From Virgisporangium aurantiacum (GTDB lineage: Bacteria > Actinomycetota > Actinomycetes > Mycobacteriales > Micromonosporaceae), in NCBI RefSeq assembly GCF_016863635.1, contig NZ_BOPG01000012.1, positions 496,001 to 560,000 on the forward strand: a DNA stretch of 64,000 bases, read 5' to 3'. The notes under the pieces are model-generated. The model was not told where the DNA came from. It saw nothing but the letters and a program-made list of their open reading frames with translations, and made no database searches. Positions 1 through 7,916 of the stretch are shown here, piece by piece (within the stretch, counting starts at the first letter, position 1; each line of letters begins with the position of its first letter). The translations under genes were made by a program, and so were the position numbers.

Positions 1-2
1 TC

Positions 3-608
3 GAGAGTCTCGCTCTCGCGCGGGCGGCGTCCGCCGCGATGTCGGCGCCGGCCACCGTCGACGGACGCCCGTGGCGCTGGCGCATCGACGGTCCCCTGCT
101 GTCGTTGTTCGCCGAGGACACCCTCGGGGCGGTGACCGTGAGCTGCGGGATCGTGCTGCATCACGCACGCATCGCGCTCGCCGCCGACGGTGTCGCCGCC
201 GACGTCCGGTACCTGCCCGACCCGGCCCGTTCCGACCTGCTCGCCACGATCGGCCACACCGGTCCGGCCCGCCCCGGTACCGCCGAGGTGCGGCTGTACC
301 GGGCGATCGCGGCCCGCCACAGCGACACCCGGCCGATCTCCGCCGCTCCGGTTCCCGAGGCGGTACTGGACCGGGTGCTGGCTGCGGCGCGACGGCCCGG
401 CGTCACCGTGCGGACGCGGGACGCCCGCCTCAGTGTCCACCCCACGGATGACCGCCCGGAGCTCCTGCTGGGGGCCGGCGAGGCGACGTCGGCGATCCTG
501 CTCGCCGCCAACGTGGAAGGGCTGGCCACCGAGCTGGGCCCCGGCCCGGGCGGAGCGGTTGCCACCGTCCGGATCGGGGTGCCGGCCGCCGGCCCGCGCA
601 TCCGGTGA
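3..608 (+). CDS. Acg-family nitroreductase-like flavoprotein, 5' end cut by window
   Basis: The reading frame is open to the left edge, so the start lies outside the window; the first internal ATG is at 39. The visible protein matches the N-terminal half of the two complete paralogues at 3706-4665 and 5341-6270: an LARAA helix, the PWRWRIDG segment where they have NTQPWR, and VSCGIVLHHARIALAADG for their [18 protein letters not shown]. About 110 residues of the middle of the fold, present in both paralogues, are missing, and it ends at about 200 residues rather than about 310. The family (Rv2032/Rv3131 type) binds FMN and in mycobacteria belongs to the DosR hypoxia regulon. The APSIHNTQ signature has become APATVDGR, so nitroreductase activity is doubtful. 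It may be a shortened sequestering protein or a decaying copy. It converges on pflA. Confidence 0.7.
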   Translation, partial: ESLALARAASAAMSAPATVDGRPWRWRIDGPLLSLFAEDTLGAVTVSCGIVLHHARIALAADGVAADVRYLPDPARSDLLATIGHTGPARPGTAEVRLYRAIAARHSDTRPISAAPVPEAVLDRVLAAARRPGVTVRTRDARLSVHPTDDRPELLLGAGEATSAILLAANVEGLATELGPGPGGAVATVRIGVPAAGPRIR

Positions 609-693
609 TCCGCCGCCGGCGGAACACGCCGGCCCGCACGTCGTCGTCGTGGGCCGCGCCGGCACAGGGGTGTCGGCAACGGCGGACACGGCG

Positions 694-727
694 GACCTCG
701 ATGACCGGGCCGTCGGTCATCGAGGTC
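694..727. terminator. Hairpin between convergent genes
   Basis: A 13-bp perfect inverted repeat (694-706 pairs with 715-727, arms GACCTCGATGACC and GGTCATCGAGGTC) encloses an 8-base loop. It lies 85 bases after the stop of the left-edge nitroreductase-like gene and overlaps the pflA stop codon, so it can end transcription from both sides. There is no T-run, which is common for actinobacterial hairpin terminators. Confidence 0.6.
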
Positions 728-1457
728 AGACCGCGAGCAGGCCCGTCTCGCGGAACTGCCCGAGGGCACGGGCGACCGTCGCGTCGTCGGGTGGTTCGAC
801 GTCGGCCAGTGGGAACCGCAGGCCGAGGTCGCGGTACTTGTGGGCGCCGAGGCGGTGGAACGGCAGGACGTCGACGCGTTCCACGTTGCCGAGGCCCGCC
901 GCGAAGCGGGCCACTCCCCCGACGTTGTCGGGGTCGTCGGTCAGGCCGGGTACGAGGACGAACCGCACCCACACCGGCGTGCCGCGGTCGGCCAGCCGTC
1001 GCGCGAACGTGAGCGTCGGGTGCAGGTCGCGGCCGGTCAGCCGGTGGTAGAGCGTGCGGTCCCAGCTCTTGATGTCCAGCAGGACCAGGCCGCACGCGTC
1101 GAGGAGGTCGTCGGTGGCCCTGGCACCCAGGAACCCGGACGTGTCGAGCGCCGTGTGCAGGCCGAGATCGCGCGCGCCGGCCAGCAGCGCGCCGGTGAAC
1201 GCCGGTTGCAGCAACGGTTCGCCGCCGCTGACGGTGAAGCCACCGCCGGCGGCGATGATGAACCGGCGGTGCCGCTCGACGTCGGCCAGCACGCCGTCGG
1301 AGGTCGTCGCGGTGCCCGACCGCATCCGCCAGGTGTCCGGGTTGGCGCAGTACAGGCACCGCAGCGGACACCCGGCGGTGAAGGCGACGAACCGCGTCCC
1401 GGGACCGTCGACGCCCGTCGACAGGTCCCAGGAGTGCAGCCGGCCGGGAACGTTCAT
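726..1457 (-). CDS. pflA: Pyruvate formate-lyase activating enzyme (radical SAM)
   Basis: This 243-residue cytosolic radical SAM enzyme would abstract a hydrogen from the glycyl-radical site of PflB, using S-adenosylmethionine and a 4Fe-4S cluster. The cluster motif CPLRCLYC (C30, C34, C37) has the CxxxCxxC spacing. It is followed by the SAM-binding stretch [11 protein letters not shown] and the later LDIKSWD and GLTDD segments found in PflA. Length is normal for the family. Its ATG overlaps the pflB stop by 4 bp (ATGA), so it is translationally coupled and is the last gene of a four-gene operon that starts at 5086. Family and partner are clear; a different glycyl-radical partner is unlikely because pflB is adjacent. 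Confidence 0.95.
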   Translation of the reverse strand: MNVPGRLHSWDLSTGVDGPGTRFVAFTAGCPLRCLYCANPDTWRMRSGTATTSDGVLADVERHRRFIIAAGGGFTVSGGEPLLQPAFTGALLAGARDLGLHTALDTSGFLGARATDDLLDACGLVLLDIKSWDRTLYHRLTGRDLHPTLTFARRLADRGTPVWVRFVLVPGLTDDPDNVGGVARFAAGLGNVERVDVLPFHRLGAHKYRDLGLRFPLADVEPPDDATVARALGQFRETGLLAV

Positions 1458-3709
1458 GCCGATTCGTGGAACGTGCGCGAGAGGACGTCGCGCTGCTGTT
1501 CGGGCGTGAGGCGGACGAAGTTGACGGCGTATCCCGACACCCGGATGGTCAGCTGCGGGTACTTCTCCGGGTGCGCCATCGCGTCCTCCAGCGTCTCGCG
1601 GGTGAGCACGTTGACGTTCATGTGGTAGCCGCCCGCGTCGGTGTAGCCGTCGAGGATCCCGACCAGGTTGGTGACGCGCTCCTCGACCGTGCGGCCGAGA
1701 CCGGCCGGCGTGACGGTCGTGGTCAACGAGATGCCGTCCCGGGCGTGCTCGAACGGCAGCTTCGCCACCGACAGCGCCGAGGCGACGATGCCGTGCCTGT
1801 CCCGTCCGTTCATCGGGTTCGCGCCCGGCGCGAACGGTTCACCGGCCCGCCGGCCGTCGGGCGTGTGGCCGGTGTGCTTGCCGTACACCACGTTCGACGT
1901 GATGGTCAGCACGGACAGGGTCGGTATCGCGTCGCGGTAGGTCGGCTGGCGGCGCACCTTCGCCATGAACGACTCGACCAGTTCGACGGCGATCGCGTCG
2001 GCCCGGTCGTCGTTGTTGCCGTACGTCGGGAAGTCGCCGGCGGTCACGAAGTCCACGACCAGGCCGGTCCCGTCGCGCACCGGTTCGACGGTGGCGTAAC
2101 GGATCGCGGAGAGGCTGTCGGCGGCAACCGACAGGCCCGCGATCCCGGTCGCCAGGAACCGCCGCACGGGGTGGTCGTGCAACGCCATCTCGATGCGCTC
2201 GTAGGCGTACTTGTCGTGCATGTAGTGGATGGTGTTGAGCGCGTCGACGTATGTGGAAGCGAGCCAGTCCAGCACGCGGTCGAACGCCGCCCGGACGGTG
2301 TCGTAGTCGAGCACGTCGTCGGTGAGTGGCGGCAGCGGCGGGGTCACCTGCACGCCGCTCACCTCGTCGCGGCCGCCGTTGATGGCGTACAGCAACGCCT
2401 TCGCGAGGTTGGCGCGGGCGCCGAAGAACTGCATGTCCTTTCCGACGCGCATGCCCGACACGCAGCAGGCGATCGCCGCGTCGTCGTCCAGGTACGGTCG
2501 CAACAGGTCGTCGTTCTCGTACTGGACGGCGCCGGTGTCCAGCGACACCGTCGCGCAGAACCGCTTGAACCCCGCGGGCAACCGGGGCGACCACAGCACG
2601 GTGAGGTTCGGTTCCGGTGCGGGGCCGAGGTTGTAGAGCGTCTGCAGGTACCGGAACGAGGTGCGGGTCACCAGGGTGCGGCCGTCGGCCGACATGCCGC
2701 CCAGGCATTCGGTGACCCAGGTCGGGTCGCCGGAGAACAACTGGTCGTACTCGGGTGTGCGCAGGAACCGGATGATGCGCAGCTTGATGACGAAGTCGTC
2801 GACGAGTTCCTGCGCCTGCGTCTCGGTGAGCCGCCCCTCGTCGAGGTCGCGTTCGACGAAGACGTCGAGGAAGGTGGACGTGCGACCGAGCGACATCGCC
2901 GCGCCGTTCTGCTCCTTCGCGGCGGCGAGGTACGCGAAGTACAGCCACTGGATCGCTTCGCGTGCCGTGGTCGCCGGCTTCGAGATGTCGTAGCCGTAGG
3001 ACGCCGCCATCCGCTTGAGTTCGCCGAGCGCGCGGACCTGCTCGGCCAGCTCCTCCCGGTCCCGGATGATGTTCTCCGTGGCCCGGGAACCGTTCAACGC
3101 CGCGCGCTCGCCGCGCTTGGCCTCGACGAGGCGGTCGACGCCGTACAGCGCCACGCGGCGGTAGTCGCCGATGATGCGGCCGCGGCCGTAGGCGTCCGGC
3201 AGTCCGGTGATGATGCCGGCCTTGCGGGCGGCCAGGATCTGCGGGGTGTATGCGTCGAAGACGCCGTCGTTGTGGGTCTTCCGGTAGGTGGTGAAGATCT
3301 CCGTGACCTTCGGGTCCGGCGTGTACCCGTACGCCTTGAGGCCACCCTCCACCATCCGGTAGCCGCCGTTCGGCAGGATCGCCCGCCGCAACGGCGCGTC
3401 GGTCTGCAGGCCGACGATGAGTTCGCTGTCCCGGTCGATGTAGCCGGGCGCGTGCGAGGTGATCGTGCTCGGCGTGGCCGGGTCGGCGTCGTAGATTCCG
3501 CGCTCGCGTTCCTCGACGAACATGGCCGTCAGCCGGTTCCACAACGCCGTGGTGCGGTCGGTCGGTCCCGCCAGGAACGTGCCGTCACCGGTGTAGGGAC
3601 GCACGTTCGCGCGGATGAAGCCGGCGACGTCGACGCGGTCGCGCCAGCCGCTGCCGGTGAAGCCGCGCCATGCGTCCACTGTGGACAATTCGACGACCGT
3701 GGTTGTCAT
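1454..3709 (-). CDS. pflB: Formate C-acetyltransferase (pyruvate formate-lyase)
   Basis: This glycyl-radical enzyme converts pyruvate plus CoA to acetyl-CoA plus formate, an oxygen-sensitive fermentative step. The protein is 751 residues, close to the usual 760. The tandem active-site cysteines are C415 and C416 in IACCVSGM, and the C-terminal radical loop RVSGYAVNF places the radical on G726. Both motifs separate it from diol- and glycerol-dehydratase relatives. I chose the ATG at 3707-3709 because GGAGG lies just upstream and the protein then begins in register with the family; the frame runs further upstream without coding character. It overlaps the nitroreductase stop before it by 4 bp. 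PFL is unusual in actinomycetes, and its neighbours suggest use under hypoxia. Confidence 0.95.
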   Translation of the reverse strand: MTTTVVELSTVDAWRGFTGSGWRDRVDVAGFIRANVRPYTGDGTFLAGPTDRTTALWNRLTAMFVEERERGIYDADPATPSTITSHAPGYIDRDSELIVGLQTDAPLRRAILPNGGYRMVEGGLKAYGYTPDPKVTEIFTTYRKTHNDGVFDAYTPQILAARKAGIITGLPDAYGRGRIIGDYRRVALYGVDRLVEAKRGERAALNGSRATENIIRDREELAEQVRALGELKRMAASYGYDISKPATTAREAIQWLYFAYLAAAKEQNGAAMSLGRTSTFLDVFVERDLDEGRLTETQAQELVDDFVIKLRIIRFLRTPEYDQLFSGDPTWVTECLGGMSADGRTLVTRTSFRYLQTLYNLGPAPEPNLTVLWSPRLPAGFKRFCATVSLDTGAVQYENDDLLRPYLDDDAAIACCVSGMRVGKDMQFFGARANLAKALLYAINGGRDEVSGVQVTPPLPPLTDDVLDYDTVRAAFDRVLDWLASTYVDALNTIHYMHDKYAYERIEMALHDHPVRRFLATGIAGLSVAADSLSAIRYATVEPVRDGTGLVVDFVTAGDFPTYGNNDDRADAIAVELVESFMAKVRRQPTYRDAIPTLSVLTITSNVVYGKHTGHTPDGRRAGEPFAPGANPMNGRDRHGIVASALSVAKLPFEHARDGISLTTTVTPAGLGRTVEERVTNLVGILDGYTDAGGYHMNVNVLTRETLEDAMAHPEKYPQLTIRVSGYAVNFVRLTPEQQRDVLSRTFHESA
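3674..3686. repeat. Palindrome GTCCACTGTGGAC, copy 1
   Basis: This perfect 13-bp palindrome lies inside the first codons of pflB, where it encodes part of LSTVD. It is one of five exact copies of GTCCACWGTGGAC in the window, all within coding sequence. Confidence 0.7.
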
Positions 3710-4665
3710 GGTTTGACCTCCAGAGTCTCCCCGGCGGGCAGCCGGGGGGTGTCCGGGACGGTGTCGGCGGGTGCCACCCCGAGCCGGACCACCAGGTACG
3801 GGTAGCCGACGTGCGACACGAGCCGCTGGATCAGCAGGCGCGTGCTCGCGATCTCGGCCGGAGCGCTGAACGGCAGCAGGGTCAGTCCACTGTGGACGGC
3901 GTCGAGCCACGCGGCGGACAGCGCCTCGCCGGCGCGCAGCCAGTCGATCGGGGTGTCGCCGGCACCGAACACGACCGCGTACACGGCCGACTCGTCGTGG
4001 CCGGCGCCCGGCGGCAGCGTCCCGGTGACGCCGAAGTCGCGGCCGGGCACGGTCGTCTGCGGCGCCTCGCCGGGAATCGACGTGTCGGGGACGCCGGTGC
4101 CGGCCGCCCGGTCGCCGCCGACCCAGCCGGCGAGTTCGGCCCGCTGCCGGTCGTCGGTGCCCTCGGCCCGGATCGCGTGGTCGACGGCCACGGCGAGGTC
4201 GATGACCTGGTCCCGCCGCAGCACGTGGATGCGCAGGCCGGTGCCGGTCACGGCGCGGGTGACCGCGGCGAGCGCGTCGGCCGGAACCGGTTCGGGCGGC
4301 ACCGGGCGCCGATCGGTGTGCCGGCGGGGAATCGCGGCCAGCCGCCGCACGGCGGCCGGATCGGGCTCTCCGCGTCCGGTCACGCGGATCCGCGCCACCG
4401 GTCCGGCGGTGCCGGCGATCCGGTCGATCTCGACGCTCCAGCCCTCGGCCGCCAGGGCGGTCCCGGCGTGGTGCAGCGCGGCTCCGCAGCTGACCAGCAT
4501 CATGTGACCGTCCGGGTCGAGCTCGATCAACTGCCGCGACGGTTCGGCCCGGACCTCCAGTTCGGGACCGGCGACCACCAGTCGCCACGGCTGCGTGTTG
4601 TGGATCGACGGTGCCCGGCGCGCGGTGTCAGCCGCGCGGGCCAGCGCCTGCGTCACGTCGTTCAT
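3706..4665 (-). CDS. Acg-family nitroreductase-like flavoprotein
   Basis: A 319-residue Acg/Rv3131-type protein, a divergent relative of FMN nitroreductases. The N-terminal signature [11 protein letters not shown] is intact, followed by [16 protein letters not shown] and the [11 protein letters not shown] segment typical of this family. In mycobacteria these are hypoxia-induced, and one (Acg) sequesters FMN rather than acting as a classical nitroreductase, so the catalytic role is open. It sits 13 bp after the Ddn-like gene and overlaps pflB by 4 bp, which makes it the second gene of the operon Ddn-like - Acg - pflB - pflA. Regulation by the boxes between 5120 and 5195 is inferred. Confidence 0.85.
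   Translation of the reverse strand: MNDVTQALARAADTARRAPSIHNTQPWRLVVAGPELEVRAEPSRQLIELDPDGHMMLVSCGAALHHAGTALAAEGWSVEIDRIAGTAGPVARIRVTGRGEPDPAAVRRLAAIPRRHTDRRPVPPEPVPADALAAVTRAVTGTGLRIHVLRRDQVIDLAVAVDHAIRAEGTDDRQRAELAGWVGGDRAAGTGVPDTSIPGEAPQTTVPGRDFGVTGTLPPGAGHDESAVYAVVFGAGDTPIDWLRAGEALSAAWLDAVHSGLTLLPFSAPAEIASTRLLIQRLVSHVGYPYLVVRLGVAPADTVPDTPRLPAGETLEVKP
3885..3897. repeat. Palindrome GTCCACTGTGGAC, copy 2
   Basis: A perfect copy of the dispersed 13-bp palindrome, inside the coding sequence of the Acg-family gene and only 198 bp from copy 1. Confidence 0.7.
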
Positions 4666-4678
4666 CTATGTGGTCCTT

Positions 4679-5086
4679 TCAGGGCCGGTCGGTCACGACG
4701 AAGTGGACGATCGGATCGGTGGTCCGCGCGGACGTGTGCGGGTGCGCGGCCCGGTATCCGGCCAGCAGGCGCGGATACTCGATCCGGTCCGGCCCGACGA
4801 CCTCGCCCCGGGCTGTACGCCAGCGTCCGTCGAGGAGCAGTTCGGCCGGGTGACCATCGTGGAAGTTGCGCCACCAGCGCTTGTCGGTCGCGTGCCCGAC
4901 CAGCACCATGACGTCGGTGCCGCAGGCCGCGTGCGCGACCGGCAGGACGACGGTCCGGCCGGTGCGCCGGCCGGCGAACCGCAGCCCGCACAGGTTCGGC
5001 AGGATCCGCCGGCCCGTGACGGTCGACAGGGCCTGCAGCACCCACCGGTTGTGGGCCGGGACGGTCGGTGTGGCAGCGCTTGTCAT
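4679..5086 (-). CDS. Ddn-like (DUF385) deazaflavin F420-type reductase
   Basis: A 135-residue cytosolic protein with the split beta-barrel pattern of the nitroreductase/quinone reductase family that uses reduced F420. The FAGRRTGRTVVLPV stretch corresponds to the typical TTTGRKSGQPRTTPL, and GHATDKRWWRNFHDGHPAELLLDGR (read in two parts) to the ligand-binding W-NL segment. Starting at the ATG at 5084-5086 gives the usual domain boundary; the frame also runs up to a GTG at 5215, but that 43-residue extension has no domain character and would cover the promoter boxes. It is the first gene of the pfl operon. The substrate is unknown; a protective quinone or nitro reduction is the likely role. Confidence 0.75.
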   Translation of the reverse strand: MTSAATPTVPAHNRWVLQALSTVTGRRILPNLCGLRFAGRRTGRTVVLPVAHAACGTDVMVLVGHATDKRWWRNFHDGHPAELLLDGRWRTARGEVVGPDRIEYPRLLAGYRAAHPHTSARTTDPIVHFVVTDRP

Positions 5087-5119
5087 GTCCTCAGCGTGCG
5101 CCTCCCGGCACCAGCGGCT

Positions 5120-5139
5120 CCAGGGGCCAAGGTCCCGAA
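5120..5139. promoter_or_regulatory. DosR/OsdR-like box 1 in divergent promoter
   Basis: The 20 bases at 5120-5139 match 14 of 20 positions of the mycobacterial DosR consensus as I recall it (TTSGGGACTWWAGTCCCSAA), with a fully matching right half GGTCCCGAA. The box is centred about 43 bp upstream of the Ddn-like start at 5086, in a 254-bp divergent region. Binding is inferred. Confidence 0.45.
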
Positions 5140-5175
5140 TCCGGATCGAGGATGGACCGGTGACCGCAGTACCCG

Positions 5176-5195
5176 GACGGGACCTTCGGCCCTGC
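5176..5195. promoter_or_regulatory. DosR/OsdR-like box 2 in divergent promoter
   Basis: The core GGGACCTTCGGCCCTG at 5179-5194 is identical, on the opposite strand, to the 16-mer at 19155-19170 upstream of the universal stress protein gene. Against the mycobacterial DosR consensus 12 of 20 positions match. It lies about 146 bp upstream of the + strand Acg gene and about 90 bp upstream of the leftward operon. The shared 16-mer is stronger evidence than the consensus match. Confidence 0.55.
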
Positions 5196-5340
5196 ACACC
5201 GGGTGCGTCCGGCACTGACCCTCGGTGGCTCCGGGGTCGATCGTGGGGGCATGCGACCCGGCAGCCGCCCCGCCGACGTCGTCGTCGGATCGCGCAGCCA
5301 CGGTGCTGATTGTCCGATCATGAACAGCAGGAGGTCCGCC

Positions 5341-6270
5341 ATGGTCTGGAATCTCACCCCGGAACGGTTCGCCGCTCTCGTGGCCGACGCCGTCCGCGCG
5401 CCGTCGATGCACAACACCCAACCGTGGCGGTTCCGGTTGTCCGGCGACGCCATCGACGTCCTGCTCGACCGGGAGCGGCTGCTGCCCGTCGCCGATCCGG
5501 CCGGCCGGGCGGCCCGGGTCGCCTGCGGTTCCGCGCTGTTCAACCTGCGACTGGCGCTCGCCGTCGACGGTCACCGCGCCGAGGTGCGGCTGGTGCCCGG
5601 ACCCGACGTCGTCGCCCGCCTGACGCCGGCCGACCCGCACCCGGCGACGCCCGCCGAGCGACGGTTGCACGCCGCGATCCCCCGCCGGCACAGCAACCGG
5701 CACCCGTTCGTGGACATCCCGGTACCACCCGAGGCCCGCACCGCTCTCGTCCGCGCCGCCCACGACGAGCAGGCGTGGCTGCACCTCGCCGAGTCACCGG
5801 CCGACGCCGAGGCGACCGCGGACGTGATCCGCGAAGCCGACCGGCTCCTGCGCTCCGACACCGCGTACGCGGCCGAACTGGCCACCTGGACCGGACCGGA
5901 AGGCGTCCCGGTCGGCGCCGGTGGGCCGGAACCCGGCCAGCACGAACTGCTCGCCCGCCGCGACTTCGCCGGCCCGCCCGGCACGCGCCCGTTCGAGCGC
6001 GAGCCGCTGATCGGCGTCCTGGGCGCCGCCGGCGACCTGGCGGCGGACCAGGTCGTGGCCGGGATGGCGCTGCAACGCGTCCTGCTGACCGCCACCGACC
6101 TGGGCCTCGCCGCGTCGATCTTCACCCAGCCGATCGACCACGCCGCGAGCCGCGGGCGGCTGCGCGACGTGTGCCACCGGCCGTTCCCGCCGTTCGCGGT
6201 GCTGCGCTTCGGCTACGGCGTCGCGGGCCACCACAGCGCCCGCCGCCCGGTCGCCGACGTGATCGCCTGA
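5341..6270 (+). CDS. Acg-family nitroreductase-like flavoprotein
   Basis: A 309-residue Acg/Rv3131-type protein and the best-preserved copy in the window: RAPSMHNTQPWRF, VACGSALFNLRLALAVDG, AAIPRRHSNRHPF, the ELLARRDF segment in the middle, and a C-terminal region (TDLGLAASIFTQPIDHA) that matches the family end. I chose the ATG at 5341 because AGGAGG lies 7 bases upstream; an in-frame ATG 21 bp earlier would swallow that site. It is a single gene, divergent from the pfl operon across the two-box region, and converges on a DUF6223-like gene. The expected role is FMN binding and redox protection under low oxygen or nitrosative stress, by family analogy only. Confidence 0.88.
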   Translation: MVWNLTPERFAALVADAVRAPSMHNTQPWRFRLSGDAIDVLLDRERLLPVADPAGRAARVACGSALFNLRLALAVDGHRAEVRLVPGPDVVARLTPADPHPATPAERRLHAAIPRRHSNRHPFVDIPVPPEARTALVRAAHDEQAWLHLAESPADAEATADVIREADRLLRSDTAYAAELATWTGPEGVPVGAGGPEPGQHELLARRDFAGPPGTRPFEREPLIGVLGAAGDLAADQVVAGMALQRVLLTATDLGLAASIFTQPIDHAASRGRLRDVCHRPFPPFAVLRFGYGVAGHHSARRPVADVIA

Positions 6271-6309
6271 CGCGCCGCCGCCTTGAACTCGCTGACCCGG
6301 ACGGATCGC

Positions 6310-6645
6310 TCAGGTGGCGCGGCGGGAGCGGGCCAGCACCAGCCCACCGGTCACCGCGCCGACAACGCCGAGCACGATGGCGACCACACCGCCGGCCAGG
6401 CCGTTGCCGGTGCCGAGCCCGCCGTCGGCGGTGGCCACCACCACCGCACCGACGATCCCGCCGATCGCCGCGAGGGCCAGCGCGACGACCGCGCCGTTGC
6501 GGCCGCGGTTTCCGACCCCACGGGCGGCGCGCACCGCCGCCATCACACCGAGCACGACGCCGACCAGCGCCAGCACGGCGGCGATCGTGGCGACGACCCG
6601 GTCGCCGGTGAAGGTGGGAACGTCGTTGGCAGCAAACAGATTCAT
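6310..6645 (-). CDS. Small membrane protein, DUF6223-like
   Basis: A 111-residue protein that is almost all membrane. Three hydrophobic segments (about residues 18-38, 50-72 and 82-104) are separated by short basic or glycine-rich loops, including NRGRNG and ADGGLGTGNGLAGG, and the tail is ARSRRAT. This pattern and the repeated glycine-rich motifs match actinobacterial proteins named DUF6223; I make that family call from memory. The ATG at 6643-6645 gives the standard short N-terminus; an upstream in-frame start would add 13 unconvincing residues. No function is known. It stands alone, convergent with the Acg gene and divergent from the arsR-arsC gene. Confidence 0.65.
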   Translation of the reverse strand: MNLFAANDVPTFTGDRVVATIAAVLALVGVVLGVMAAVRAARGVGNRGRNGAVVALALAAIGGIVGAVVVATADGGLGTGNGLAGGVVAIVLGVVGAVTGGLVLARSRRAT

Positions 6646-6767
6646 AGGCCGAAGCGTAGGGACGGACCGGTGGTGGATCGTCATGCCGGAGTTGCCACTA
6701 CGGCCGACACGGCCACAACCCCGGATGTAGGCGCGCGCGACGGGCTACCCCAACGGTTGCGATTTTC

Positions 6768-6785
6768 CATCAAACCGATTTGATG
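6768..6785. promoter_or_regulatory. Operator of the ArsR-ArsC gene
   Basis: A perfect inverted repeat, CATCAAA-CCGA-TTTGATG, ends 13 bases before the ATG of the ArsR-ArsC fusion. TCAAA-N-TTTGA dyads are typical ArsR-family operators. A -10-like TATTGT overlaps its right edge at 6786-6791, so the repressor would block RNA polymerase directly and the transcript would be nearly leaderless. Autoregulation is the expected mode. Confidence 0.7.
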
Positions 6786-6798
6786 TATTGTCGAGGTC

Positions 6799-7536
6799 AT
6801 GGACGATGCGCCGCCGCCGTTCGTGCGGGCCGCCGGCCACCCGCTGCGCTGGCGACTGCTGGGTGAGCTGGCCCGCGGCGACCGGCAGGTGCACGAGCTG
6901 ACCGCGCTGGTGGGCCAACAGCAGAGCCTCGTCTCCTATCACCTGGGCCTGCTGCGCAAGGCCGACCTCGTCCGCACCCGGCGCAGCACCGCCGACGGCC
7001 GCGACGTCTACTACCGCCTCGACCTGGCCCGGTGCGCCGATCTGCTGTCGGGGGCGGGCGGCGCGCTGCATCCCGGGCTGCGGCTGGCACCGGCGCCGCC
7101 GGCCGTGCCGCCGCGGTCCCGCGTGCTGTTCCTCTGCACCGGCAACAGTTCCCGGTCGCAGATGGCCGAGGCGTTGCTGCGGCAGCGGTCCGGCGGCGCG
7201 GTCGACGTCGTCAGCGCCGGCAGCCGGCCGAAACCGATCCATCCGGACGCGGTGGCGGCGATGGCCGGGTACGGCATCGACCTCGGCACCGCCCGGCCGA
7301 AGCACCTCGACGAGTTCGCCGGACACCGCTTCGACCACGTGATCACCTTGTGCGACCGGGTCCGCGAGATCTGCCCGGAGTTTCCCGACCATCCGGCGAC
7401 CGCGCACTGGAGCATTCCCGACCCGGCCGCCGACCCCGCCGGCCCCCCGGCGTTCGACCGCGTCGCCGCCGAACTCGCCGAGCGGATCGGGTTCCTGCTC
7501 CACGTCCTCGACGACGATGAAAGGACGACGACATGA
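6799..7536 (+). CDS. ArsR-type repressor fused to arsenate reductase/LMW phosphatase
   Basis: A 245-residue two-domain protein. Residues about 5-85 form an ArsR winged helix (recognition helix SLVSYHLGLLRKADLV, wing RRSTADGRDVYYRL). Residues about 105-235 form a low-molecular-weight phosphatase/ArsC domain with the P-loop CTGNSSRSQ (CX5R) and the later DP acid in IPDPAADP. The reductase half would reduce arsenate using a cysteine pair or thiol cofactor. The first domain would sense metalloid and repress its own promoter through the operator at 6768-6785. The fusion couples sensing and detoxification in one chain. No As(III) efflux gene is seen nearby. It overlaps the next gene by 4 bp and heads a three-gene operon. 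Confidence 0.88.
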   Translation: MDDAPPPFVRAAGHPLRWRLLGELARGDRQVHELTALVGQQQSLVSYHLGLLRKADLVRTRRSTADGRDVYYRLDLARCADLLSGAGGALHPGLRLAPAPPAVPPRSRVLFLCTGNSSRSQMAEALLRQRSGGAVDVVSAGSRPKPIHPDAVAAMAGYGIDLGTARPKHLDEFAGHRFDHVITLCDRVREICPEFPDHPATAHWSIPDPAADPAGPPAFDRVAAELAERIGFLLHVLDDDERTTT

Positions 7537-7916
7537 CCGACAACACCGTCCACGTGCGATACCTGGTCGACGACGTCCAGGCCGCGATCGACTTCTACAC
7601 CACGCACCTGGGCTTCACCACGAACACCGCGTTCCCGCCCGCGTTCGCCGACGTCCTGCGGGGCAACCTGCGGCTGCTGCTGTCCGGGCCGACGAGTTCG
7701 GCGGGCCGGCCGATGCCGGACGGCCGCGCGCCGCACCCCGGCGGCTGGAACCGCATCCACCTCCTCGTCGACGACATCGACGCCGAGGTCACCCGCCTGC
7801 GCGACAAGGGCGTCGTGTTCCGCAGCGACGTGGTCACCGGCCCCGGCGGGCGGCAGATCGTCCTGGACGATCCGGCCGGCAACCCGGTCGAACTGTTCCA
7901 GCCGGCCGGCGCCTGA
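7533..7916 (+). CDS. VOC-superfamily protein (glyoxalase/bleomycin-resistance fold)
   Basis: A 127-residue protein with two beta-alpha-beta-beta-beta modules: VRYLVDDVQAAIDFYTTHLGF at the N-terminus (quoted only to its end) and HLLVDDIDAEVTRLRDKGVV plus DDPAGNPVELFQP in the second half. The final E of PVELF is the usual metal ligand. It is translationally coupled to the ArsR-ArsC gene by an ATGA overlap and abuts chrA directly. ArsI C-As lyases also belong to this fold, but this protein has no cysteine, so it is not ArsI. The substrate is unknown; context suggests a role in metalloid or oxyanion stress. Confidence 0.8.
   Translation: MTDNTVHVRYLVDDVQAAIDFYTTHLGFTTNTAFPPAFADVLRGNLRLLLSGPTSSAGRPMPDGRAPHPGGWNRIHLLVDDIDAEVTRLRDKGVVFRSDVVTGPGGRQIVLDDPAGNPVELFQPAGA

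Noticed and set aside
1454..3709. Glycerol or diol dehydratase instead of PFL
   Set aside because: The tandem CC and the RVSGYAVNF loop are diagnostic for formate C-acetyltransferase.
1466..3805. Very long open frame antisense to pflB
   Set aside because: High GC leaves long stop-free frames opposite real genes. This one has no domain character, while the other strand carries a full PFL with both active-site motifs. The same holds for the long antisense frames under ppdK, the MFS gene and the NRPS operon.
7533..7916. ArsI-type C-As lyase
   Set aside because: Although it is a VOC protein in an ars-like operon, it has no cysteine to bind trivalent organoarsenicals.
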